Shown here piece by piece: positions 20,595 through 27,444 of a DNA stretch of 64,000 nt; position 1 is the first letter of the stretch, and each line of letters opens with the position of its first letter. The stretch covers positions 84,525 to 148,524 of the forward strand of contig NZ_JXKD01000005.1 in assembly GCF_001885765.1 (NCBI RefSeq), read 5' to 3'. The notes below the pieces were generated by a model. It ran no database searches. It was not told the origin of the DNA and saw only the letters and a list, made by a program, of their open reading frames with translations. This DNA comes from Enterococcus aquimarinus. GTDB lineage: Bacteria; Bacillota; Bacilli; Lactobacillales; Enterococcaceae. The translations under genes were made by a program, and so were the position numbers.

Positions 20595-20678
20595 AGACGT
20601 GGCCTCCTTTTCTATTTTTTTCTATTTTAACATATTCACCCGAGCAAATACTTTTTTTCAGAAATTTCATCAGAAAAG

Positions 20679-20712
20679 GAGACGCGACAGTTGTGGTTGT
20701 CACGTCTCCTAA
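20679..20712 (-). terminator. Terminator after ndh2
   Basis: GGAGACG-GACA and TGTC-CGTCTCC form an imperfect 12-bp stem; on the minus strand it is followed by TTTT. It separates ndh2 from eetA-eetB-dmkB. Confidence 0.7.
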
Positions 20713-20729
20713 AAGATCATTTCAAATAT

Positions 20730-22640
20730 TTATTTTTGACCGTACATTGATTTAGGGGTACCATACCACCATTTACCAAGTGTTTTTTGTAACCAAGGGA
20801 TTACCCAACGGTCTAAACCAACCGCACGACCAGAACCATTCATCAGTGCAAAGGCAACTGGAATGAACCAGATATTAACCCAGAAGAACATCCCTGATAA
20901 ACAGAAGGTTACAACTAAAGCAATCGTTGTTGCACTCATTAACCAAGTAAATAATCCAGCCATTAATGCTAGAGCAATACCGATTTCCACGAATACCATC
21001 ATTTTTTGGAAGAACATCGCAACTTCCATATTTGGCATCATAATTTTCATGATATTTGAGAACCACTCAGGGGCACTGTCTAAGACGGCCATTGGTGTTT
21101 CGCCATAAGCATAACTTAAGCCAAATTTCGCAGCGGCTTCAACCGTTTCACCTGCACCACTTGCAGCACTTGTCGCATCGCTCGCAGCACTTGCAGCATC
21201 CACATAGTCCCAAGTCCAAGGGAAAACACTGTTACCAGTAAACCAAGAACCTTCACCAAACCAAGTACCTGGTTTCAGCCATGAACCTTCGCCGACAATT
21301 TTTTTAGCGGCTTCAATAAACCAAACTAAACCATAGAAGACACGTAGTGGTACGCTCCAAAGAACATTTCCGTAACGAGAAGAATGTCCACGAGTCACAT
21401 TACGATCATCTTTAATGTGGAAGAATTCATGCATCATGTATTGGAACATATAATAACCAGAACGAATATCAAAGAAGTATTTTAAGTTAACAATGTGCTT
21501 CATTACGATTGCTAAGAAGCCACTTAAGTGAATCTTGTTGAATAAGTTTGCTACGCCCCATTTAGCGCCGATAGAAACCATAAACCCTTGGTAATTTCCT
21601 TTGAATTTATGTTTTTCGCCACCTTTAATATCGGCGACGATATTGGCAGCTGCGGTGTGACCTGTTTGTTCAGCTGCTTGAACGATTTGAGGAGTTGGTG
21701 TATTCGGAAACTCTTCATAAAAGACTAAGTCACCGATGATGTAGATATTATTTTCCTCGTAACCTTTTGCTTCCATGTACTCATTGGCCACAAGACGATT
21801 GCCACGAGCTGCTTCTAGACCAAAATCAGCTGCATCGGTTGTTCCTTTAACGCCGGCTGTCCAAATTAAAGTGTGTGTTGGAACCATTGAACCATCTTTT
21901 AGTTTAATGTGGTCTGCTGCCACTTCAATAATTGGCGCATTTAACACGAGTTCCACGTTTTGTTCTTTCAAATAGCGTTCCGCTTTGGCAGCGTCATTAC
22001 GACCTAACATGTTTAAGATGGTAGGCATTGCTTCCACTACTTTTAAGCTAAACTCGCTTGGATCTAATTTGTATTCTTTTGCAAGGCGTGCTTTCCAGTC
22101 AACGAGTTCACCGATCATTTCGATTCCAGTAAATCCAGAACCACAAACAACAAATGTGAGCATCGCACGACGGACAGCAGCATCTGGCTCAATGGCAGCT
22201 TTTGCAACGGTTGTTAAGATATGTTCGCGAATACGAACAGAATCTTCAAATGACCATAGGGTAAAGCCGTGTTCTTTAACGCCAGGTGTACCAAAGTCAT
22301 TTGGTTCGCCACCCATTCCTAAAATCAGGTAGTCAAAGGCATAAGAACCGAGTTTCGTCGTAACGATTTTGTTTTCTTTATCAATCCCAGTTACAGTATC
22401 TGTGACTAATTGAACATTTTTTTGACGAGCAAACAAACGTTGTAAGTCGTATTGAATCGCTTCAGGTTCAACGCGTCCACCAGCGACTTCGTGAAGTTCG
22501 GTCATCATCGTGTGATAAGAGTGACGATCAATGAGTGTGATTTGAACATCGTTGTCTTTTTTTAATTTTTTTGCTAGGAATTTCGTAGCAGAAACACCAG
22601 AATACCCAGCACCGACAACGACAATATTTTTTGTAGCCAT
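20730..22640 (-). CDS. ndh2: EET-dedicated type II NADH dehydrogenase with C-terminal membrane domain (Ndh2)
   Basis: Oxidises NADH and reduces the EET quinone pool. The 636-residue protein begins MATKNIVVVGAGYSG (FAD motif 8-13); the NADH-binding loop is VVCGSGFTGIE near 164-174, and a further IIGDL flavin-contact lies near 300. Unlike simple Ndh-2 (about 400 aa) it carries a C-terminal part from about 400 with several membrane helices (DoxX-like), joined through an Ala/Ser-rich linker near 480-510. ATG 22640 with AGGAGAG upstream is the start; codons further upstream lie across the promoter. The size and layout match Ndh2 of the Listeria EET locus. Confidence 0.92.
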   Translation of the reverse strand: MATKNIVVVGAGYSGVSATKFLAKKLKKDNDVQITLIDRHSYHTMMTELHEVAGGRVEPEAIQYDLQRLFARQKNVQLVTDTVTGIDKENKIVTTKLGSYAFDYLILGMGGEPNDFGTPGVKEHGFTLWSFEDSVRIREHILTTVAKAAIEPDAAVRRAMLTFVVCGSGFTGIEMIGELVDWKARLAKEYKLDPSEFSLKVVEAMPTILNMLGRNDAAKAERYLKEQNVELVLNAPIIEVAADHIKLKDGSMVPTHTLIWTAGVKGTTDAADFGLEAARGNRLVANEYMEAKGYEENNIYIIGDLVFYEEFPNTPTPQIVQAAEQTGHTAAANIVADIKGGEKHKFKGNYQGFMVSIGAKWGVANLFNKIHLSGFLAIVMKHIVNLKYFFDIRSGYYMFQYMMHEFFHIKDDRNVTRGHSSRYGNVLWSVPLRVFYGLVWFIEAAKKIVGEGSWLKPGTWFGEGSWFTGNSVFPWTWDYVDAASAASDATSAASGAGETVEAAAKFGLSYAYGETPMAVLDSAPEWFSNIMKIMMPNMEVAMFFQKMMVFVEIGIALALMAGLFTWLMSATTIALVVTFCLSGMFFWVNIWFIPVAFALMNGSGRAVGLDRWVIPWLQKTLGKWWYGTPKSMYGQK

Positions 22641-22694
22641 TGTAAATCTCTCCTTAATAGAAATAAAATAGTATATGAATGCACAATCTGTTTT

Positions 22695-22773
22695 ATTATA
22701 CATGGGAAACGTTGATTTGTCTAAGGAAAGTTTAACAATTTCACAAAAAACCTGGAATATTTATTTTTGTGAA
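22695..22773 (-). promoter_or_regulatory. ndh2 promoter with upstream inverted repeat
   Basis: On the minus strand TAGACA (complement 22718-22723), 17 bases and TATAAT (complement 22695-22700). Upstream, TTCACAAAAA (22740-22749) and TTTTTGTGAA (22764-22773) are perfect inverted repeats 14 bases apart; they could be an operator or a hairpin. Confidence 0.6.
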
Positions 22774-22808
22774 TGCTCCTTTATTTTAAATTTTCTTACT
22801 AGAAAGGA

Positions 22809-22864
22809 TTGACATCTGTCAAAAATACGCTAAAATGTTAATTGAATCACAAACTTATTTGTGA
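22809..22864 (+). promoter_or_regulatory. pplA promoter with palindromic operator candidate
   Basis: TTGACA (22809-22814), 16-base spacer, TAAAAT (22831-22836). Just after the expected start lies the perfect palindrome TCACAAA-CTTA-TTTGTGA (22847-22864). Its half-sites match the inverted repeat on the ndh2 side. Confidence 0.6.
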
Positions 22865-22898
22865 AAGAAAACAAGTTGAAAAAAAGGTGGATACTGAA

Positions 22899-23834
22899 AT
22901 GAAAGCAAAAAAATTATTAGTAGGATTCGCAGCATTAACTTTTACAACATTAGTATTGAGTGCTTGCTCACCAGATAGCAATACAGCAGAATCATCGTCA
23001 AGTGCAGCAGCATCATCTGAAGTAGTAGAATCATCAAGTACAGCAGCAGAAACAGAAGAAGAAGCGGCAGCACCTGCTGTGACATTACAAGACGGTACTT
23101 ATACATTAGAAGAAACAAACTATAGCAATGATTACCGTGTCGTTTTCTCAATTGTCGTAAAAGATGGCAAAATTGTAGAATCAAAATATGACAATATCAA
23201 TGAAGCGGGCGAATCAAAAGTTGAAAACGCAGAATACAATGCGATGATGTTAGAAAAAGCGGGTATTTCACCAGAAGAATTTATTCCAGCATTTAACGAA
23301 GCATTAGTAAAAGCACAATCAGCAACAGGTGTTGAAGTGGTTTCAGGTGCGACTCACTCATTCCATTCATTCCAAAACTACGCACAACAATTAATTCAAG
23401 CTGCACAAGCCGGCAACACAGAAGTCATTAAAGTAAATAACGGCAGCGAATTACAAGATGGTACGTATACATTAGAAGAAAAGAACTATAGCAATGGTTA
23501 CCGTGTCGTCTTCTCAATCGTTGTGAAAGATGGCAAAGTAGCAGAATCTAACTATGATAACATCAACGAAGCAGGCGAATCAAAAGTTGACGACGCCGAC
23601 TACAATGCAATGATGTTAGAAAAAGCAGGAATTGCACCGGAAACATTCATTCCAGAATTAAACAAACGTTTAGTTGAGAAAATGGCGACTGAAGAAGGCG
23701 TGCCATCAGACATCGATGTCGTAACAGGCGCAACTTCTAGCTTTAATACTTTCGTTATCTATGCAGAACAATTAATCAATGCTGCACAAAATGGCAACAC
23801 TGAAACAATTACAGTTGACAACCCAACACAATAA
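22899..23834 (+). CDS. pplA: Flavinylated surface lipoprotein PplA (two FMN-binding domains)
   Basis: Extracellular flavoprotein that carries electrons from the membrane to outside acceptors. ATG 22899 (AAAGGTGG upstream) opens a lipoprotein signal ending LVLSAC, lipid-modified at Cys of the SAC box near residue 24. A Ser/Ala/Glu linker follows, then two near-identical FMN_bind domains beginning LQDGTYTLEE. FMN-attachment motifs are VVSGATHS in the first and DVVTGATSS in the second, with Thr as the flavin acceptor for ApbE-type transferases. 311 aa in total. A terminator follows, so pplA is probably made in excess over fmnB. Confidence 0.93.
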   Translation: MKAKKLLVGFAALTFTTLVLSACSPDSNTAESSSSAAASSEVVESSSTAAETEEEAAAPAVTLQDGTYTLEETNYSNDYRVVFSIVVKDGKIVESKYDNINEAGESKVENAEYNAMMLEKAGISPEEFIPAFNEALVKAQSATGVEVVSGATHSFHSFQNYAQQLIQAAQAGNTEVIKVNNGSELQDGTYTLEEKNYSNGYRVVFSIVVKDGKVAESNYDNINEAGESKVDDADYNAMMLEKAGIAPETFIPELNKRLVEKMATEEGVPSDIDVVTGATSSFNTFVIYAEQLINAAQNGNTETITVDNPTQ

Positions 23835-23851
23835 GACGTTGATTACAAAGT

Positions 23852-23898
23852 AAAAAAGCAAGAGGAAGGCTAGATTTAGCCCTCTTGCTTTTTTTTGA
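23852..23898 (+). terminator. Terminator after pplA
   Basis: AAAAAAGCAAGAGG pairs with CCTCTTGCTTTTTT, with an inner GGCTA/TAGCC stem, followed by a T-run. Confidence 0.9.
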
Positions 23899-23911
23899 TG
23901 AAAGAACTGCT

Positions 23912-23940
23912 TTTCAATTGCGAAAAAAGAAGTTATGATA
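23912..23940 (+). promoter_or_regulatory. fmnB promoter candidate
   Basis: TTTTCA (23912-23917), 17 bases, TATGAT (23935-23940), shortly after the pplA terminator. Confidence 0.55.
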
Positions 23941-23975
23941 AACAAAATAGAATTAGAAAGCGAGAAGGTGTGTGT

Positions 23976-25064
23976 ATGAACAAAAAAGTAGTCGGAATTC
24001 TTACCCTTCTTTTCATGATTCCCTTGATGGTTGCATGTGGGAGTCAACAGGAAAGTCAAACAAGTGAAACGTCCACGACCGCCCCAGGGTTGCGAAAAGA
24101 ACCCTATGTCCAAGAACAATTTTTACTAGGAACCTATACTCGAATTCGGGTATACGACGAAGGCAAAGAAGCAGCGATGACGCCAGCTTTTGAACGAATG
24201 AAAGAGTTAGGTGATAAAATCACGATTAATGAACCGGATTCGGAGATTGATGAAATCAATGAAAATGCAGGCATTCAACCGGTGAAAGTGTCTCCTGAAA
24301 TTTATCAACTGGTGAAACGAGCGAAGGAATACAGTGTGGAATCAGAAGGAGCCTTTAATCTAGTGATTGGTGGGATTACGCAACTCTGGCGCATTGGCTT
24401 TGACGATGCGAGAAAACCGAGTGATGAAGAGATTCAGCAAGCGCTGACGACATTAGACTATCAGAAAGTCCAACTGGATGATGAAAACGAGACCGTTTAT
24501 CTTGAAGAAAAAGGGATGATTATCGATCTCGGAGCCATTGCGAAAGGATACATTGCAGATGAAGTCGCGACGATTTTACGTAATGAGGGGGTCACATCTG
24601 CGATTATTGATCTCGGAGGGAATATTTTAGTTCTAGGACACAGCAACCGTGGCGTGGATCAACCTTGGAAAATTGGGATACAAGATCCTAACGATGCGCG
24701 CGGCAGCATCATTGGAATGATTGAAGAAACGGATAAAACTGTGGTGACTTCAGGCGTATATGAACGTTATTTGGAACTTGATGGTGTTAAATATCATCAT
24801 ATTTTTGATACTCAAACGGGTTATCCGATTGAAAATGATGTTGCGAGTGTGTCGATTATCACCGATCATTCGATTGATGGCGATGCCTTAACAACGCTAG
24901 TGTTTGCCAAAGGAATTGAAGAAGGCTTAGCATTTGTTGAGGAAAACACTCCAGAAGGAACCGATGCGATCTTTATTAGTCGCGACGGAGAAGTCTATGT
25001 GACTTCCGGCATCAAAGATACGTTTGAGTTGAGCGCCGAATCGGATTATCGGATGGCAGAATAA
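23976..25064 (+). CDS. fmnB: FMN transferase lipoprotein, ApbE family (FmnB)
   Basis: Attaches FMN from FAD to Thr in the (S/T)GAT motifs of PplA, outside the membrane. ATG 23976 begins a lipoprotein signal with lipobox LMVAC (Cys near 24). ApbE features: LGTYTRIRVYDE opening, INEPDSEIDEINENA segment, the MIIDLGAIAKGYIADE block (about 184-199), a DLGGNILVLG motif and the HHIFDTQTGYP-DGDALTT Mg2+/FAD region. 362 aa in total. The next gene starts 20 bases downstream. Adjacent pplA supplies its expected substrate. Confidence 0.92.
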   Translation: MNKKVVGILTLLFMIPLMVACGSQQESQTSETSTTAPGLRKEPYVQEQFLLGTYTRIRVYDEGKEAAMTPAFERMKELGDKITINEPDSEIDEINENAGIQPVKVSPEIYQLVKRAKEYSVESEGAFNLVIGGITQLWRIGFDDARKPSDEEIQQALTTLDYQKVQLDDENETVYLEEKGMIIDLGAIAKGYIADEVATILRNEGVTSAIIDLGGNILVLGHSNRGVDQPWKIGIQDPNDARGSIIGMIEETDKTVVTSGVYERYLELDGVKYHHIFDTQTGYPIENDVASVSIITDHSIDGDALTTLVFAKGIEEGLAFVEENTPEGTDAIFISRDGEVYVTSGIKDTFELSAESDYRMAE

Positions 25065-25084
25065 AAACGAGTTGGAGCGGACAC

Positions 25085-26035
25085 ATGAATGTAAAAGTTT
25101 TTTTAGAATTAGTTGAAATCAAAACAAAAATTGCCAGTATCTTTCCATTTTTTATTGGCGTAGCCTTTTCGTTGACGTACTTTAAGGAATGGAACGTAGT
25201 CAATACACTCTTATTCTTTGCCGGTATGTTGATTTTTGATATGACGACGACGGCGATTAATAACTTGATGGATTACAAAAAAGCGAAATCAGAAACGTAT
25301 AAACGTGAAAAAAATGTGATTGGTCGCGAAGGCTTATCCGAAAAAAAAGTCGGACAACTCATCTTAGGGATGCTCTTTTTAACGTTAGTGATTGGTCTGA
25401 TCTTAAGCTATCAAACAGGTTGGTTACTTCTCATAATGGGTGGATTGGTTTGTTTCATTGGGATTTTTTATACCTTTGGCCCGATTCCCTTATCGCGGAT
25501 GCCTTTAGGAGAGATTTTTAGTGGTATTACAATGGGTTTAGGTATTTTTGCGATTACGGTCTATATTAATACGCCATTACAAAGAGTCTTTTATTTAACA
25601 ATCGATTTTCAAGCAGGTCTCTTTGCCTTAACAGGTAATTTGTGGGGAACGCTCGCGATGATTTTAGCGTCGTTACCCTTAGTCTTTACGATTGCAGATT
25701 TAATGCTCGCGAATAATTTAAGGGATTTAGAAGATGACATTAAAAATCATCGCTATACATTAGTTTATTATATTGGTCGTGAGTGGGGTATCGTGTTATT
25801 CCAAGCGTTAATGTACGCTTCTTACGCAGCTTTGTTACTCGGGTTACTACTAGGGGTTTTCCAGTGGCCGATTCTCTTTGTTTTTGCGACACTGCCTAAA
25901 ATTTATCAAAATTTGAAAGAGCATCGCGCGAGTTTACCTCACCCGCGAAGTTTTGGTTATGGGATTAAAAATTTGATTTTGTTTAATAGTGCCTACTTAG
26001 CGAGTCTGCTATTAACGTTATTGATTGGGAAATAA
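25085..26035 (+). CDS. dmkA: UbiA-family prenyltransferase, EET demethylmenaquinone synthesis (DmkA)
   Basis: Membrane 1,4-dihydroxy-2-naphthoate polyprenyltransferase (MenA paralogue). The 316-residue protein has eight or nine hydrophobic helices; the first Asp-rich motif appears as NNLMDYKKAKSE (about 56-67) and the second as NNLRDLEDD (about 211-219). With DmkB on the other arm it would build a demethylmenaquinone pool dedicated to EET. Lack of the rest of the men pathway in this window means the naphthoate must come from elsewhere on the chromosome or from outside. Confidence 0.87.
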   Translation: MNVKVFLELVEIKTKIASIFPFFIGVAFSLTYFKEWNVVNTLLFFAGMLIFDMTTTAINNLMDYKKAKSETYKREKNVIGREGLSEKKVGQLILGMLFLTLVIGLILSYQTGWLLLIMGGLVCFIGIFYTFGPIPLSRMPLGEIFSGITMGLGIFAITVYINTPLQRVFYLTIDFQAGLFALTGNLWGTLAMILASLPLVFTIADLMLANNLRDLEDDIKNHRYTLVYYIGREWGIVLFQALMYASYAALLLGLLLGVFQWPILFVFATLPKIYQNLKEHRASLPHPRSFGYGIKNLILFNSAYLASLLLTLLIGK

Positions 26036-26065
26036 ACCACGCGAAAAAACGGTATTTTTTGTATC

Positions 26066-26108
26066 AAAAAGCGGTACTTCATTTTTTGGATGAAGTACCG
26101 CTTTTTCG
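26066..26108. terminator. Bidirectional terminator between dmkA and birA
   Basis: AAAAAGCGGTACTTCA pairs with TGAAGTACCGCTTTTT; A- and T-runs on both sides make it work for both convergent genes. Confidence 0.92.
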
Positions 26109-26118
26109 TTATACTGGC

Positions 26119-27093
26119 TTACTGATGCGCTTCTATATGACTTAAACTAATTTCTCCCGAAGATAAAATCTTTTGTCCATGAGTGGTATCGACGATTAAT
26201 TCGCCTTTGTCTGAGATACCGACTGCTCGACCAACGTATTCACGCCCTTGCTGGGTAAAGGTTACTTGGCGACCGAGAACGAAAGATTTTTGGCGGTAAT
26301 AATCTAAATAAGAAGTGTCGGGTAATCCATCAATAAGCTCAAAAAAATGAGTCCAAATTTTACGAATGATTTCATTACGGGTTACTTTTGGCGCTTCATC
26401 CGAAAAGAGCGAGGTGGCTTTTGCTTGTAATTCATCCGGAAAATCAGCGGAAGGAATCGCATAGTTCAAACCGATTCCAATCGCGACATAAGAAATTTGT
26501 CCGGTTTCAAAGTCGCTCATAGCTTCAGATAAAATGCCACCGACTTTTTTCTCCCCTAGGAATAAATCGTTGACCCATTTAATGCTTGAATGTTTGCCCG
26601 TTAACTCATCAATCGCTGAAGCAACGGCAACTGCAGCTAATAACGTATATTGCGGTAATTCCTCAAATGTTTGATTGGGGCGCAATAGTAACGTCATATA
26701 AATTTGTCCTTTTGGCGCGAAGAAATCCCGACCGAATCGACCGCGTCCTTGGGTTTGGATTTCCGAAACAAATAATGCAGGGGTCGCAATCGGCGCAGGA
26801 TTCATCGTCGCAAGTTTTGCAACATTCATCGTGGAATCGACGGAAGCATGAATATAAATATTTTCTTCTTTTAAATAGTGAAACGCGATTTCTTCTGGTT
26901 CTAAGACATTGGATGAAAGATAGCGGTACCCATTGGCTAAATGTTCAATTTGATACCCTAAGCGATCGAGCTCGCGAATGGCTTTCCAAATCGCTGTCCG
27001 CGAAACGCCTAATTCTTTCGCTAATGTTTCGCCAGATAAAATAGCGGTCGACTGTTTTAGTAAATGGAGTACTTTTTCTTTTGTATGTTTCAA
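26119..27093 (-). CDS. birA: Biotin-[acetyl-CoA-carboxylase] ligase / biotin operon repressor BirA
   Basis: Activates biotin and attaches it to the carrier lysine of biotin enzymes; with its N-terminal helix-turn-helix it can also repress biotin genes. TTG at 27093 (GAAAGGAC upstream) gives the family start MKHTKEKVL and 324 residues; the open frame extends further upstream without a ribosome site. Domains: winged HTH (about 15-60, SRTAIWKAIREL), ligase core with TQGRGRFGRDF near 116-126 and the KWVNDLFLGEKKVGG segment near 180, C-terminal SH3-like domain. It is divergent from rpoB. Confidence 0.93.
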   Translation of the reverse strand: MKHTKEKVLHLLKQSTAILSGETLAKELGVSRTAIWKAIRELDRLGYQIEHLANGYRYLSSNVLEPEEIAFHYLKEENIYIHASVDSTMNVAKLATMNPAPIATPALFVSEIQTQGRGRFGRDFFAPKGQIYMTLLLRPNQTFEELPQYTLLAAVAVASAIDELTGKHSSIKWVNDLFLGEKKVGGILSEAMSDFETGQISYVAIGIGLNYAIPSADFPDELQAKATSLFSDEAPKVTRNEIIRKIWTHFFELIDGLPDTSYLDYYRQKSFVLGRQVTFTQQGREYVGRAVGISDKGELIVDTTHGQKILSSGEISLSHIEAHQ

Positions 27094-27186
27094 AGAAATC
27101 GTCCTTTCTATATCGAGATCGGTAATCGTCACCTTCAGTATAGAAGATTTATCCAAGGGAAACAAGGAAAATAATACAAAAAAGAG

Positions 27187-27215
27187 TTGACGGTTGTATT
27201 TCTTTTGTGTATAAT
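27187..27215 (+). promoter_or_regulatory. rpoBC promoter
   Basis: TTGACG (27187-27192), 17-base spacer, TATAAT (27210-27215): near consensus. It leaves a leader of about 220 bases before rpoB. Confidence 0.85.
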
Positions 27216-27221
27216 AAGGAG

Positions 27222-27430
27222 TTGCAAAAACTATCTAAAAAAACGAGCAGAAACGAAATATTGTCCGTTTCGGCAAGGAAATAAGGAACAAAAGTAGTCT
27301 CTTCAGCTGAAGGTTTGCTATTTTTGGTTTTTTTTTGCTTAAAAGCCGCTAAAAATGTTCGTTGTTACATTTATTTAATATATGTAACGAAAATGTAATA
27401 AATCGGATAGAAATTTTGAAAGATTTTTTA
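27222..27430 (+). ncRNA. Structured rpoB leader, probable Lacto-rpoB RNA motif
   Basis: The leader contains GAAACG/CGTTTC (27250-27255 with 27266-27271), a CTTCAGCTGAAG palindrome (27301-27312) followed by a long T-run near 27322-27336, and GTTACAT/ATGTAAC (27364-27370 with 27382-27388). A conserved RNA called Lacto-rpoB is known only from 5' leaders of rpoB in lactic acid bacteria; position and lineage fit, but I have not matched its covariance model. Confidence 0.55.
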
Positions 27431-27444
27431 GAGGGGTGAAGAGC

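Noticed and set aside
22847..22864. Rex-binding site at the pplA promoter
   Set aside because: Half-sites are in the opposite order to the Rex consensus (TTGTGA then TCACAA), so it is reported only as an unknown palindrome.
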